Positions 27,388 through 38,466 of a stretch of DNA of 64,000 nucleotides are shown in pieces. Under the pieces are notes generated by a model. It had not been told where the DNA came from. It was given only the letters and a program-made list of their open reading frames with translations, and did no database searches. Source of the stretch: Hypnocyclicus thermotrophus (GTDB lineage: Bacteria; Fusobacteriota; Fusobacteriia; Fusobacteriales; Fusobacteriaceae); NCBI RefSeq assembly GCF_004365575.1, contig NZ_SOBG01000006.1, positions 93,841 through 157,840 on the forward strand, written 5' to 3'. Position 1 is the stretch's first letter. Every line of letters starts with the position of its first letter. The position numbers and the translations under genes were made by a program.

Positions 27388-29985
27388 TTATAAACTTTCA
27401 GTTAATATTTTTTTTGCTAATTTTATTGCTTCTGTAACTTTATCTCCATTTGGTCCTCCAGCTTGTGCAAAGTCTGCTCTTCCACCACCTTTTCCACCTG
27501 CTACTTCAGCTATTTTTCTCACTAAATCTCCAGCTTTTATTTTATTAATTAAATCTTTTGTTACTCCTACTGCGAATATAGCTTTTTTGTTATTTGTTCC
27601 TAATACTACTACACATGAATTCAATTTCTCTTTTGCTTTATCAACTATTTCTCTTAATTCACCGGCTTCTTTATTTTTAAAAGTTTTTAACAAAACTTTT
27701 ACTCCGTTTATTTCTTCTATTTCATTAAATAAACTATTTGCTTCATATGTTGCTAATTTTGATTTTGTTATCTCTAATTCTTTTGTTAATTCTTTTTGCG
27801 TTTCAAGCAATTTAATTATTTTATCCTCAATATGATTTATATCTGTTTTCAATAATTCCGCTACTTTTAATATCTCCCTTTCCATTTCATTTACTACTTC
27901 AAAACTTTTATATCCTGTAGTTGCCTCTATTCTTCTTACTCCTGCTGCTATCCCTGATTCATGTAAAATATTAAATAATCCAATTTCTCCTGTTCTATTT
28001 ACATGAGTTCCTCCACATAGCTCTATAGAGAACCCTTCTACTGATACAACTCTAACTATATCTCCATATTTATCACCAAATAGAGCCATTGCTCCTTTTG
28101 ATTTTGCAGATTCTATATCCATATATTCTATTTTTACTTCAAGATTTTCAAAGATTTTTTTATTGACAATTCTTTCTACTTCTTCTACTTGTTTTCTAGT
28201 CAATCCTTCATAATGAGTAAAATCAAATCTTAATCTATCTTCTGTTACTAATGACCCTGCTTGATTTACGTGTTCTCCTACTACCTCTTTTAAAGCTTCA
28301 TGTAATAAATGTGTTGCTGTATGATTTCTTTTTATTGAATCTCTTTTTTCTTTATCTACTTTTAAAATAAGCTCATTACCTTTTTCTATATCTCCTTCAT
28401 TTATTTCAACTATATGTAAATAAATATCTTTTCTTTTTTGTACATCTATTACTTTTCCATTAAAGTTATCACCTATTATTATTCCGCTATCTGATACTTG
28501 TCCTCCTGATTCAGCATAAAATACAGTTTTATCAAAAATAATTTGTAATTTATTTTCTTCTAATTTTTGTATATCATATACAATAGCTTTTGTTTCTAAT
28601 AAATTATATCCTTCAAAATTTGTTTTGCCGTATATATCATAAAATTTTTCAATAAATTCATCTTGCCCTTCTTCTTTAATTACTTCTCTACTATTTCTAG
28701 CTCTATTTTTTTGTTCTTCCATTTTTTCATTAAATTCATCAAAACTCACTTTTATTCCGTGCTCTATAGCAATCTCTTCTGTTAATTCAAATGGAAAACC
28801 ATATGTATCATAAAGTTTAAATACAGTTTCTGCATCAAATTTTGTTTTCTTTTGTAATTTTAATTTTTCAATTTCTCGAATTGCCATTTCTATCCCTTGA
28901 TCAAGAGTTTTAGAAAATTTTTCTTCTTCTATTTTTATTACTTTTCTTACGTGTTCTTTTGTTTTTTCTAACTCAGGGTAAGCATTTTTCATCATATCAA
29001 CAACAAAATCTACCAATTTATATAAGAAATTATCTGTTATATTTAATAGTCTACCGTGTCTTACTGCTCTTCTTAATATTCTTCTTAAAACATATCCTCT
29101 TCCTTCATTTGATGGTAATACTCCATCAGAAATTAAGAAAATTATAGCTCTAATATGATCTGTTATAACTTTTAAAGAAAAATCTGTTTTTTCATTATTT
29201 TTATATTTTACATTTGCCATTTCAGCCACTTTTTCTAAAATAGGAAATAATAAATCTGTTTCAAATGTTGTATGTGTTTTATTTAATGCTGCTGTAAGTC
29301 TTTCAAGTCCCGCTCCTGTGTCTATATTTTTCTTTGGAAGCGGCTCTAAACTCCCATCTTCTAATCTATTGTATTCAGTAAATACTAAATTCCATATTTC
29401 TAAATATCTGTCACAATCACATCCTACTCCACATGTAGGACTCTCACATCCAAATTCTTCACCCATATCTATATATATTTCACTACATGGTCCACAACTT
29501 CCCGTTGGTCCTGCCGCCCAAAAGTTATCTTCTTCTCCAAGTCTAACTATTTTTTCTGCTGGTATTCCAACTATTTCTTGCCATATTTTTGCTGTTTCGT
29601 CATCATCTTTAAATACTGATACCCATAATTTTTCTTTATCAAATTTTAATATTTCTGTTACAAATTCCCATGACCATTCTATTGCCTCTCTTTTAAAATA
29701 ATCACCAAAAGAAAAATTTCCAAGCATTTCAAAAAAAGTATGATGTCTAGCTGTTCTTCCTACATTTTCAAGATCATTTGTTCTTATACATTTTTGATAC
29801 GTAGTCACTCTAGGATACGGAGCTTCTTTTTGACCTAAAAAAAAAGGTTTAAAAGGTACCATTCCTGCAACCGTCAATAAAAGAGTTGGATCATCTGGTA
29901 TAAGTGATGCACTTTCAAAATGTTTATGTGTTTTATCTTTAAAAAATTCAATAAATTTGCTCCTAATTTCATTTCCAGTAAGCAT
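27388..29985 (-). CDS. alaS: alanyl-tRNA synthetase
   Basis: Charges tRNA-Ala. The 865-aa protein shows the class II core (RSKFIEFFKDKTHKHFESAS, PVGPAAQ region on the other strand being FWAAGPTGSCGPCSEIYID here), the editing domain with HTATHLLHEAL and CGGTHVNRTGEIG (Zn/editing residues) and the C-terminal DHHA1 domain with GGKGGGRADFAQAGG. Length is normal. It is the first gene of the operon that runs through ruvX, secD and secF; the promoter lies at 30030-30058. Confidence 0.97.
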   Translation of the reverse strand: MLTGNEIRSKFIEFFKDKTHKHFESASLIPDDPTLLLTVAGMVPFKPFFLGQKEAPYPRVTTYQKCIRTNDLENVGRTARHHTFFEMLGNFSFGDYFKREAIEWSWEFVTEILKFDKEKLWVSVFKDDDETAKIWQEIVGIPAEKIVRLGEEDNFWAAGPTGSCGPCSEIYIDMGEEFGCESPTCGVGCDCDRYLEIWNLVFTEYNRLEDGSLEPLPKKNIDTGAGLERLTAALNKTHTTFETDLLFPILEKVAEMANVKYKNNEKTDFSLKVITDHIRAIIFLISDGVLPSNEGRGYVLRRILRRAVRHGRLLNITDNFLYKLVDFVVDMMKNAYPELEKTKEHVRKVIKIEEEKFSKTLDQGIEMAIREIEKLKLQKKTKFDAETVFKLYDTYGFPFELTEEIAIEHGIKVSFDEFNEKMEEQKNRARNSREVIKEEGQDEFIEKFYDIYGKTNFEGYNLLETKAIVYDIQKLEENKLQIIFDKTVFYAESGGQVSDSGIIIGDNFNGKVIDVQKRKDIYLHIVEINEGDIEKGNELILKVDKEKRDSIKRNHTATHLLHEALKEVVGEHVNQAGSLVTEDRLRFDFTHYEGLTRKQVEEVERIVNKKIFENLEVKIEYMDIESAKSKGAMALFGDKYGDIVRVVSVEGFSIELCGGTHVNRTGEIGLFNILHESGIAAGVRRIEATTGYKSFEVVNEMEREILKVAELLKTDINHIEDKIIKLLETQKELTKELEITKSKLATYEANSLFNEIEEINGVKVLLKTFKNKEAGELREIVDKAKEKLNSCVVVLGTNNKKAIFAVGVTKDLINKIKAGDLVRKIAEVAGGKGGGRADFAQAGGPNGDKVTEAIKLAKKILTESL

Positions 29986-30007
29986 TTTTCTATCACCTCA
30001 ATTAAAA

Positions 30008-30025
30008 TTGTTAATGTATTAACAA
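30008..30025. promoter_or_regulatory. Rex-like operator at the alaS transcript start
   Basis: TTGTTAATGTATTAACAA matches the TTGTTAANNNNTTAACAA consensus of the NADH-sensing repressor Rex in both 7-bp arms. It covers the expected start site (near 30023) of the alaS promoter, where a bound repressor would block transcription. Confidence 0.6.
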
Positions 30026-30029
30026 AAAT

Positions 30030-30058
30030 ATAATATATATTTTCTGCTATAATGTCAA
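30030..30058 (-). promoter_or_regulatory. promoter of alaS-ruvX-secDF
   Basis: TTGACA (30058-30053), 17-bp spacer, TATTAT (30035-30030). It begins just past the lptB stop. Confidence 0.8.
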
Positions 30059-30064
30059 TAAATA

Positions 30065-30790
30065 TTAATCTAATTTAAATTTTTCTCCCAAATAAACTTT
30101 TCTTGCCTGCTCATTTTCTGCAATTTCTTTTGGAGTTCCTTGAATAAATACTTTTCCCTCAGCCATAATATATGCTTTTTCTGTTATATTTAATGTCTCT
30201 CTCACACTATGATCTGTAATTAAAATCCCTAATCCTCTTTCTTTTAAATATCTTATAATATTTTGAATATCTTCTACTGCAATTGGATCAACACCTGCAA
30301 AAGGCTCATCAAGAAGTATAAAATCCGGATTATTAGCAATAGTTCTAGCTATTTCAACCCTTCGTCTTTCTCCACCCGACAGAGAGTATCCAAATGATTT
30401 ATATACATGCGTTAGTTTAAATTCTTCTAAAAGTTCATCTTTTATTGCTATTCTTTCTTTTTTACTTATATTTCTCATTTCTAAAACAGATAAAATATTT
30501 TCTTCTACTGTTAAATTTCTAAAAACTGATGGTTCTTGAGCTAAATAACCTATTCCTAATCTAGCTCTTTTATACATTGGATATTTTGTAATATCTTTTT
30601 CATTGAAATATACTATTCCTAATTCTGGTTTTACTATTCCTACTATCATATAAAAAGTTGTAGTTTTTCCCGCTCCATTTGGTCCTAAAAGTCCAACTAT
30701 TTCACCTTTTTTAACTTCGAGACTGACACCATTTACAACTTTTCTTTTTTTATATATTTTCACTAAATCTTGAGCTGCTATACTTTTCAT
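30065..30790 (-). CDS. lptB: LPS export ABC transporter ATPase LptB
   Basis: Powers LPS extraction with LptF and LptG. The 241-aa protein has Walker [11 protein letters not shown]-loop [10 protein letters not shown], signature [10 protein letters not shown], Walker [14 protein letters not shown] and switch ITDHSVRE. The [14 protein letters not shown] sequence is specific to LptB. It overlaps the end of the LptC/A-like gene by 4 nt (ATGA), so the two are coupled. Confidence 0.95.
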   Translation of the reverse strand: MKSIAAQDLVKIYKKRKVVNGVSLEVKKGEIVGLLGPNGAGKTTTFYMIVGIVKPELGIVYFNEKDITKYPMYKRARLGIGYLAQEPSVFRNLTVEENILSVLEMRNISKKERIAIKDELLEEFKLTHVYKSFGYSLSGGERRRVEIARTIANNPDFILLDEPFAGVDPIAVEDIQNIIRYLKERGLGILITDHSVRETLNITEKAYIMAEGKVFIQGTPKEIAENEQARKVYLGEKFKLD

Positions 30791-33700
30791 TGTATATCTC
30801 CTACAATTTCTATTTTTTTATTTTCTTTATATCCTTTATATTCTATCTCTTTTTCTATATCTTCAAATCTATATTTAAGCTTGAATTCAAATTCATTTTC
30901 AAATATATTTTTATTATCATCTATTTTTTTTATTTTTTTAAATTGATAACTCAAATCTTTATTTTCAATAATTAATTTATTATCTATAATATCAAATTTT
31001 GTTTCTAAAATTTTTCCATTAATATAACTATCTTTACTTTCTTTTTCTACTTTTACAATATATTCTTTTTTTATTTCTGTATTATAAAGTTTATAAGTAG
31101 CAGTAAGAATTACAACTTCATCATTTTCTAAATATTTAGGATGATTTACTTCACCATATTTAGAAATAATATTTTTATTACTACTATTCCATATTATTAT
31201 AACATTTCCATCTCTTTTTTTTAAGTCTATAGTTTTTATTTTTTCAGTTAATACTTTAGGAATCTTTATTTTCTCTATTGTTTTATTAATTACTTCGATA
31301 TTTTTCTTTTCATTTTTTTCTTTATTTTTTTTCTGTTCTAAAGTTTCTATGTCAAATGTAAAAGCTATATTACCTTTTCCATATAATTTATTTTGTTTTA
31401 AGTCATATATCCCAGAATCAGCTAATATCTTAGTATCACCTTTATACGATATTACATTTCCACTAAGATCAATTTTATTGAGCGTATTATTAAAAATAGC
31501 TTCGTCTGCTCTTGTATTCACATCTCCACTTTCTTTACTTATATTAAAAATTTTTACATTTTCTTTCATTTTTGCTATTTCATTATTTATATCAAATTCT
31601 AAATTTTGTGATGAAATTTTATCTGTTTTATCTATCTCTAAAATAGATTCACCAGTTGAAAATACTGTTTTCCCAATATTATCTAATTCTAAATAATTAG
31701 AATTTAAATATAAATTTTTATAATAAAAATCTACTTTATCTTTTATCTCTGCTCTAGTAAGCTCTTGTTTATCACCTTTTGTTGTAAAATATATTTTTGC
31801 TGTTTCTCCTTCAAATGTAATACTATTTTTTGTTTTTTCATCTATTATTTTTGCTTCTAAACCATTATAAAAATTAAATTCATTTTTATAATATTCTCCA
31901 TAAATGTAATTTCCTTTAATAATATTTCCATTTATTGTTGTAAATAAAGGATTTTCACCTTTTATTATTTTTTTATTTAAATTTATTTTAGCATTATCTA
32001 AAGTAATTTTTATATTATTTCTTTTAAAAACTATAGGTTCTGGTGAATCAATATACTCTGTCAATTTATAATAAATCATATTATTTGTTAAAATTTCAAT
32101 ATTATCTCTTGTATATTTTACATTTTCATTTAAATAAGCTATTTCATTTCTTATATCATATTTTATCTCATCGCTTAATATTTTACTTTTTTCATTATTA
32201 GCAATAAATTTATTTCCTAAAAATTCATTATTATTTAAATCTATTTCTCCGCTATAGATTTCCCCTTTCAATTTTTTATCTTTTGATAAAATAAAAGCTT
32301 TTACTGGAAATTCTATCAATTTACTTTCATCATTATATATAGCTTTTTCTGTATAAGCTGTATAATTATTATAATCTATTTCTACATTTTTTTTTAGTGA
32401 AATATCATTTGTTCCTTGAATATATATACCATTATCTGCTCTAAATTTTATCTTTTCTTTAAAATTTTCTCCAATTATATTTTCTAAAGTTATTTGATTA
32501 TTTTTTAAATCATATTTATATTTTAAAAAATAAATATTATATTCATCGTTTTTTAAATTTGACTTTTCGTCACTTAATAAAATTTTATCAATATCATTAT
32601 ATATTGCATTTGTTCCATTAATATTACCTTTTTCGTTAATTATCGTGTATTCATTTGGAATATATAGTATATCTTTATCAATCATTTCTATTTTATCTGT
32701 TTTTATTCTGTATTCATCATTTTTTAAATTCACATTATTTTTTAATGTATATTTTTTATTATTATAATCGATAAATATATTATCACTCGTAGCTTTATTA
32801 TTTTTGTTAATTATCGTTATATCCTCTGCTATTCCTTTTTCAGTATCTATTTTATATAATAATTTATTACCATAGATCTCTATTTTATTCTCTTTTTCTA
32901 ACATTTCAAAATTATTTGGTACTTGCAGCTCTGATTTATTTAAGTTGTACTCTACTAGCGTTGAAATTAAATGATACTTTTCTAGCTCTACTCTTAATTT
33001 ATTTCCTGTTATTAACATTTTTTTGTTTTCTTCATTATAAATAACTTTATCACCATAAATTTTATTCCCTTCTTTATTTATAATTATATTATCATAAAGA
33101 AATAATTCTTTTGAATCTATAAATGCTTCACCCTTATCTGCTATAAAACTAAAATCTTCATAATTTCCATGTATTTCACCTATCATAATCATTTGTTTAT
33201 TATTTAGATTATAATTTATTTTACTCATTTCTAAATTTTTAAGATTATCATATATTTTTACATCTTTTTCAGCTATGACAACTTGTTTTATATTATCATA
33301 ATAAAATTTTTTAGCTGATAAAGTATAATTGTTCATTTCTAATTTATATGCTAAATTACTTATTAAAATTTCTTTTTTAAGATTATAATTTAATTTTGTA
33401 AATTTCCCTATTAACATTTTTTTTTGTGATTTATAATTTATAATAATATTCCCTGAAATTTCTAAATTTTGATCTTTTTCAGAGTAAACAGCTCTATCAG
33501 CATATATTATAGAATCACCATGGTAAATTTTAATATTTCCAATTAATTCAAAATATGAAAAATCAGAATTTGTATTAAAAGTATCTGATATAAACTTTAA
33601 ATCTTCTTCTTTGTTAATAGCTGTTAATCTTCTATTTCCAATAATTCTTTTAGATTTTGCCAAATACTTTAACTCTTCAGTTTCTAACTCCCAACCATTC

Positions 33701-34011
33701 TTACTATTTGTTCCTTTGATATTTCCTCTAAGAACCATATTACTATTTTTATCTATTTCAGCTTTATTTCCTTTTAATATACTAGTTTTAAAATAAGCTA
33801 AAGTTTGTTCAAATATTTCTTTTTTACTAATAGCTTCATTCGTTTGAATTTCTGCTTTGATTTTGTAATTATCAAAATTATATATAATATTAGTAGTTTT
33901 TATATCATTATTAAATTCGATTTTTATTTCCTTATCTTTTTTTATATATGTATTATATATAAAAAATACTAGAAATAGCATTATAAATAAATTCAAGCTT
34001 TTTTTTAACAT
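30787..34011 (-). CDS. giant LptC/LptA-like LPS-bridge protein with Ig-like tail
   Basis: A 1074-aa protein with an N-terminal membrane anchor ([16 protein letters not shown], residues about 8-24), then a long chain of OstA/LptA-type beta repeats of the form 'ADKAIYNEEDKILELSGNV' ([39 protein letters not shown] and so on) to about residue 870. Residues about 905-992 look like an atrophied bacterial Ig domain ([20 protein letters not shown], then [11 protein letters not shown] and YIVKVEK), followed by about 80 residues. LptC and LptA are normally about 190 and 180 aa. By inference this one protein spans much of the periplasm. It is coupled to lptB. Confidence 0.82.
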   Translation of the reverse strand: MLKKSLNLFIMLFLVFFIYNTYIKKDKEIKIEFNNDIKTTNIIYNFDNYKIKAEIQTNEAISKKEIFEQTLAYFKTSILKGNKAEIDKNSNMVLRGNIKGTNSKNGWELETEELKYLAKSKRIIGNRRLTAINKEEDLKFISDTFNTNSDFSYFELIGNIKIYHGDSIIYADRAVYSEKDQNLEISGNIIINYKSQKKMLIGKFTKLNYNLKKEILISNLAYKLEMNNYTLSAKKFYYDNIKQVVIAEKDVKIYDNLKNLEMSKINYNLNNKQMIMIGEIHGNYEDFSFIADKGEAFIDSKELFLYDNIIINKEGNKIYGDKVIYNEENKKMLITGNKLRVELEKYHLISTLVEYNLNKSELQVPNNFEMLEKENKIEIYGNKLLYKIDTEKGIAEDITIINKNNKATSDNIFIDYNNKKYTLKNNVNLKNDEYRIKTDKIEMIDKDILYIPNEYTIINEKGNINGTNAIYNDIDKILLSDEKSNLKNDEYNIYFLKYKYDLKNNQITLENIIGENFKEKIKFRADNGIYIQGTNDISLKKNVEIDYNNYTAYTEKAIYNDESKLIEFPVKAFILSKDKKLKGEIYSGEIDLNNNEFLGNKFIANNEKSKILSDEIKYDIRNEIAYLNENVKYTRDNIEILTNNMIYYKLTEYIDSPEPIVFKRNNIKITLDNAKINLNKKIIKGENPLFTTINGNIIKGNYIYGEYYKNEFNFYNGLEAKIIDEKTKNSITFEGETAKIYFTTKGDKQELTRAEIKDKVDFYYKNLYLNSNYLELDNIGKTVFSTGESILEIDKTDKISSQNLEFDINNEIAKMKENVKIFNISKESGDVNTRADEAIFNNTLNKIDLSGNVISYKGDTKILADSGIYDLKQNKLYGKGNIAFTFDIETLEQKKNKEKNEKKNIEVINKTIEKIKIPKVLTEKIKTIDLKKRDGNVIIIWNSSNKNIISKYGEVNHPKYLENDEVVILTATYKLYNTEIKKEYIVKVEKESKDSYINGKILETKFDIIDNKLIIENKDLSYQFKKIKKIDDNKNIFENEFEFKLKYRFEDIEKEIEYKGYKENKKIEIVGDIQ

Positions 34012-34126
34012 TTTTCCCCCAATAATTTGATTTTCATTTTATAATCACTAAAAATTTCTAATTTTTTAATTAAAAAAATAATTTGATATATTTTTCAATA
34101 TTTATTTATATTAGAGTTTTATTTTT

Positions 34127-36730
34127 TTATTTGTTTTTCAATTTCAAAACTATTTCGTTTAAATAATTTATAGCTTGCATTGGTGTAATATTGTTTATAT
34201 CAATAGTTTCAATATATTTTATTATTTCAATTATATTTTCTGGAACTACTTCTTTTATTTCAACTATTCTTTCTGGTTCATCTTCTATTTCTTCTTCTAC
34301 CCCGCCAAAAAGTGCAAGTTGTTTTCCTTTTATTTTTTTTTCAATTAAAGCTCTTTTTTCTTCAAGATTTTTTAATATTTTTCTTGAATTTTCTAATATT
34401 TCATTTGGTAGTCCTGCAAGCCTTGCTACTTCAATTCCATATGATTTATCTGCTCCACCTTTTACAATTTTTCTTAGAAAAATAACACTATCATCTATTT
34501 CTTTTACTTCAATTCTATAGTTAATTACTGTTTTATATCTATTTTCTAACTCTGTAAGTTCATGATAATGTGTTGCAAATATAGTTTTTGCTTTTACATT
34601 ATTATGTATATATTCTGTAATAGATGTAGCTATTGAAATTCCATCAAATGTAGATGTTCCTCTTCCTACTTCATCTAGTATTATAAATGAATTTTCTGTA
34701 GCATTATTCATAATATTTGCTACTTCACTCATCTCTACCATAAATGTAGATTGTCCACTTACAAGATCATCGCTCGCTCCTATTCTTGTAAATATTTTAT
34801 CTACTATACCTATAGTAGCATAATCAGCTGGTACATATGATCCCATTTGAGCTAATATCAAAATAAGAGCTACCTGTTTCATATAAGTAGATTTTCCTGC
34901 CATATTAGGCCCTGTAAGAATTATCAAATTTTTTTCTCTATCAAAATACACATCATTTGCTATAAAATCTTCATCTATTAAAAGTTTTTCAACAATAGGA
35001 TGTCTACCTTCTTTTATTTCTATGCTATATTCTGTATTTAATTCAGGTTTTATATAATCATTTTTTATTGCAACTGATGCAAGAGATATTATTACATCTA
35101 AATAACTTATATCATTTGCTAATTGTTGCAATAAATTTTTTTCTTTTCTTATCTTTTCACTAATTTCTTTAAATAATTCATATTCTAAATTTTCTATTTT
35201 ATCTTTTGCATTAATTATCTTATTCTCTATTTCTTTTAATTCTTCTGTAATATATCTTTCAGCATTTGTAAGAGTTTGTTTTCTAATATATGTATCTGGT
35301 ACTAAATTTATATTTGATTTTGTTACTTCTAAAAAATAACCAAATATTTTGTTATATTTAATTTTCATAGTTTTAATACCTGTTTTTTCTCTTTCTCTTG
35401 CCTCTATTTCGATTATTATATCTTTTGCGTTTTTAGATATTTTTCTTAATTCATCAAGTTCTAAATTTACATTTTCTTTTATAATTCCACCTTCCCTTAT
35501 TGAAAAAGGTGGTTCTTCTGTAATTGTAGTATCTATTAATTTATATAAATAATCTAATTTTTTTATATCTATTTTTATTATTTTATCATTATTTAGTATA
35601 GCTGCTATTTCAATAGATGATTTTATAGATTTTTTTAATGCTATAAGATCTCTTCCATTTTCAGTACCAAGTATTATTTTCCCTATAAGTCTCTCTATGT
35701 CATATATATTTTTAAGGTTCTCTTTTATTTCTTCTCTTTTAATTATATCTTTTATAAAAAAAGTTACATCATTTTGTCTTTTTTTTATTTTTTCAATACT
35801 TGTAAGAGGATTTTTAATAAATTTCTTTAATAATCTAGAACCCATTGCTGTTTTACATTCATCTAAAACCCAAACTAAAGTTCCTATATTATTTTTCTCA
35901 CTACTAAAAAGCTCTAAATTTTTTTGAGTAGCTACATTAAGCTCCATATACTCTGCTCGATTTTCATAACTAAGTTTTGTTATTGGTAATTCATTATATT
36001 TATGAAGTTCTAACGCGTATTTTAAAATAATCCCACTCGCATCTATAGATAATAATTTATCTTCTATCCCAAAACTTTCTAATGATACTATATTAAAATA
36101 CTCCTTTATTAACTCTTCTGAAGTTTTTAATTTGTTTATAATAGTATAATTTATATCATTAATTTCTAAAAATTTATCTATTTCATCCCTTATTTCTTTA
36201 TAGCTTTCTTCCTCTATAAGTATTTCTTTTGGCGAGATTTTATATACTTCGTTTAAAACTTTTGTTTTTTCTATTTCAAATGTTTTAAATTCTCCTGTTG
36301 TAATATCTAAATAACTTATTCCTGCACGATTTTCTTTTATAATTAAAGATAATAAATAATTATTATTTTTCTCATCTAAAAAATCTATATCTATAACGGT
36401 ACCAGGGGTAATTATTTTTACCACTTCTCTTTTTACTATACCTTTTGCTTGTTTAGGATTTTCTACTTGCTCACAGATAGCTACTTTATAACCTTTATTT
36501 ACAAGTTTTGATATATAACTAGCTGCAGAATGAAATGGAACTCCAGCCATTGGAATATCTATACCTTTTTCTTTATTTCTAGATGTTAGTGTAAGGCCCA
36601 ATTCTTTTGATACTATAACAGCATCCTCAAAAAACATTTCATAAAAATCTCCCAATCTAAAAAAAAGTATATTATCTTTATTTTCAGATTTAATCTGTCT
36701 GTATTGTTTCATTAATGGAGTTTCCGCCAT
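34127..36730 (-). CDS. mutS: DNA mismatch repair protein MutS
   Basis: Recognises mismatches and starts repair. The 867-aa protein starts TPLMKQYRQIKSENKDNILFF with the mismatch-contact FYEMF, and later has Walker A GPNMAGKST, QMGSYVPAD, the FMVEMSE loop, DEVGRGTSTFDG and the ATHYHEL motif. Length fits MutS1. It is followed within 2 nt by the end of dusB upstream (dusB stop 36733), so both are in one operon; no mutL lies in the window. Confidence 0.96.
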   Translation of the reverse strand: MAETPLMKQYRQIKSENKDNILFFRLGDFYEMFFEDAVIVSKELGLTLTSRNKEKGIDIPMAGVPFHSAASYISKLVNKGYKVAICEQVENPKQAKGIVKREVVKIITPGTVIDIDFLDEKNNNYLLSLIIKENRAGISYLDITTGEFKTFEIEKTKVLNEVYKISPKEILIEEESYKEIRDEIDKFLEINDINYTIINKLKTSEELIKEYFNIVSLESFGIEDKLLSIDASGIILKYALELHKYNELPITKLSYENRAEYMELNVATQKNLELFSSEKNNIGTLVWVLDECKTAMGSRLLKKFIKNPLTSIEKIKKRQNDVTFFIKDIIKREEIKENLKNIYDIERLIGKIILGTENGRDLIALKKSIKSSIEIAAILNNDKIIKIDIKKLDYLYKLIDTTITEEPPFSIREGGIIKENVNLELDELRKISKNAKDIIIEIEAREREKTGIKTMKIKYNKIFGYFLEVTKSNINLVPDTYIRKQTLTNAERYITEELKEIENKIINAKDKIENLEYELFKEISEKIRKEKNLLQQLANDISYLDVIISLASVAIKNDYIKPELNTEYSIEIKEGRHPIVEKLLIDEDFIANDVYFDREKNLIILTGPNMAGKSTYMKQVALILILAQMGSYVPADYATIGIVDKIFTRIGASDDLVSGQSTFMVEMSEVANIMNNATENSFIILDEVGRGTSTFDGISIATSITEYIHNNVKAKTIFATHYHELTELENRYKTVINYRIEVKEIDDSVIFLRKIVKGGADKSYGIEVARLAGLPNEILENSRKILKNLEEKRALIEKKIKGKQLALFGGVEEEIEDEPERIVEIKEVVPENIIEIIKYIETIDINNITPMQAINYLNEIVLKLKNK

Positions 36731-36732
36731 AT

Positions 36733-37674
36733 TTAATCCTCTTTCTGTAATAATTTAAACTCTTCTAATTTATTTAATAATTCTTTATAATTATCAATAT
36801 GATTTATTTCATCTTTAAGCTTTGTTGCATTTTTCATTCCTTTTATATACCAACATAAATGTTTTCTTATTTCATAATAAAATGGCTTGTCTATATACTC
36901 TCTAGCATAGTTAACATGTTTAATAGCCATATTTAATTTATCTAATATTGTAGGAATAGTTTTAACTTCCCCAAATGAGATCTTTTCTCTTATTTGCTGT
37001 ATAAGCCAAGGATTTCCAAATATTCCCCTAGCTAACATTATTCCATCTACATTTGAATAATTTATTTTTTCCATAGCATCTTCTGCTGTAAAAATATCTC
37101 CATTTCCAATTACTGGAATATTTACCTTTGATTTAATATCTTTTATAATTTCCCAATTAGCTATTCCAGTATACATTTGTTCTCTTGTACGTCCATGTAT
37201 AGTTATATGACTTAAATTGAGATCTTCTGCTAATTTAGCAAAAAATAGTGGGTCTTTACTATCTTTATAACCCACTCTTATTTTTATACTAAATTTTGTT
37301 TCTTCTTTTAATGAATTTTTTATAGTTGTCAATAATTTTTTTACATGCTCTTTATCTTCTAAAAGTGCTGCTCCATAACCATTTTTAGTTATTTTTGGCA
37401 TAGGACAACCCATATTTACATCTATATTTTTTACACCTTTTTCTTCTAAAAAAATTGCTGTATCTTTCATAAGCTCTATATCTTTTCCAAATATTTGAAC
37501 TCCATCATTTTCATGAAGTTTTAACATTACATCTACCGTTTTTTTATTCCCCATTTGAACAGCATTTACACTTACCATTTCTGTAAACATAAGATCTGGC
37601 TGGAATTCATTTAAAATTTTTCTATATATAAAATCAGTCACACCTGCTATTGGTGCTACATAGATTTTTTTCAT
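36733..37674 (-). CDS. dusB: tRNA-dihydrouridine synthase (Dus family)
   Basis: FMN enzyme that reduces uridines in tRNA D loops. The 313-aa protein has APIAGVTDFIYRKI, FTEMVSVNAV, QIFGKD, DVNMGCPMPKITKNGYGAAL (with the catalytic Cys), IHGRTREQMYTG and IPVIGNGDI. The NMGCPMPKI form and length fit DusB-type enzymes; the exact subfamily is not certain. Confidence 0.9.
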   Translation of the reverse strand: MKKIYVAPIAGVTDFIYRKILNEFQPDLMFTEMVSVNAVQMGNKKTVDVMLKLHENDGVQIFGKDIELMKDTAIFLEEKGVKNIDVNMGCPMPKITKNGYGAALLEDKEHVKKLLTTIKNSLKEETKFSIKIRVGYKDSKDPLFFAKLAEDLNLSHITIHGRTREQMYTGIANWEIIKDIKSKVNIPVIGNGDIFTAEDAMEKINYSNVDGIMLARGIFGNPWLIQQIREKISFGEVKTIPTILDKLNMAIKHVNYAREYIDKPFYYEIRKHLCWYIKGMKNATKLKDEINHIDNYKELLNKLEEFKLLQKED

Positions 37675-37689
37675 TTAAAAAACCTCTTT

Positions 37690-38361
37690 CTATCTTATCT
37701 CTGCTTCTATATTTTTTTTCTCAAATTTTTTTCTAAACTTTTCTAACGTTCCCAAAGAATAATATTCTTCTACACCTCTATATGCATGTTGATACTGTTG
37801 AATATAAATTTTTTTTACTCCTATTTCATATAACTGCTCTACAACTTTTTCAAATTCTTCTTCTTTAATATATTCTGGATACATTGTTATTCTTACTTCA
37901 TAATTTATTTTTAAATTAATCATTTTTTTTATGTTATCTAAAATTTCTTCTGTTTTGAAATCTGAAAATCTTGAATAATCTAAAGATTTAAAATCTATCG
38001 CTATATAATCTAAACACTCTTTTAATTCTTTTACAACCTCTATATTACTTGCATTTGTATCAAGTTTTATTAAAAAATCTTCTCTAACTTCTTTTTTGAT
38101 TTTTTTAATAAATTTCACTAATTCTTTTCCCTGTAAAGTTGGTTCACCACCACTTATACATATCCCATCTAATAAATTTTTACGTTTTTTTAAAAATTCT
38201 ATTACTTCTTTTTCAGATATATATTCTACATTTATAGGAGAAATAAGTTCATAATTTTGACAAAAATCACAGTCAAAATTACATCCCGCCAAAAAAATAG
38301 TAGCTACTATTTCCCCTGGAAAATCAACCGTACTACTTTTTATTAAACTCGCTATTTTCAT
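37690..38361 (-). CDS. radical SAM activase, anaerobic ribonucleotide reductase type
   Basis: The 223-aa protein has the radical SAM cluster motif CNFDCDFC (CX3CX2C), followed by ISGGEPTLQG, LDTNAS and YIAIDFKSLD. The opening KIASLIKSSTVDFPGEIVAT is the pattern of the NrdG2 group of anaerobic NrdD activases. ATG 38361 has GGAAAGAGAT upstream and gives the usual MKI start; the ATG at 38373 is directly abutting AAAAAGGG and so is less likely. No nrdD is next to it, so the substrate is inferred. Confidence 0.82.
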   Translation of the reverse strand: MKIASLIKSSTVDFPGEIVATIFLAGCNFDCDFCQNYELISPINVEYISEKEVIEFLKKRKNLLDGICISGGEPTLQGKELVKFIKKIKKEVREDFLIKLDTNASNIEVVKELKECLDYIAIDFKSLDYSRFSDFKTEEILDNIKKMINLKINYEVRITMYPEYIKEEEFEKVVEQLYEIGVKKIYIQQYQHAYRGVEEYYSLGTLEKFRKKFEKKNIEAEIR

Positions 38362-38400
38362 ATCTCTTTCCATCCCTTTTTAACATTTTAACTAAACAAA

Positions 38401-38429
38401 ATTATATCATAATAATAAAGTTTTTTCAA
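38401..38429 (-). promoter_or_regulatory. promoter of the activase-dusB-mutS-lpt operon
   Basis: TTGAAA (38429-38424), 17-bp spacer, TATAAT (38406-38401). It lies right after the yccA terminator. Confidence 0.78.
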
Positions 38430-38435
38430 ATAAAG

Positions 38436-38461
38436 AAAAATCCCCTACTTTTTAGGGGATT
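38436..38461 (-). terminator. terminator of the BI-1/YccA gene
   Basis: AATCCCCT (38461-38454) pairs with AGGGGATT (38446-38439), followed by TTTTTC. A strong GC-rich stem for this genome. Confidence 0.9.
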
Positions 38462-38466
38462 AACTA

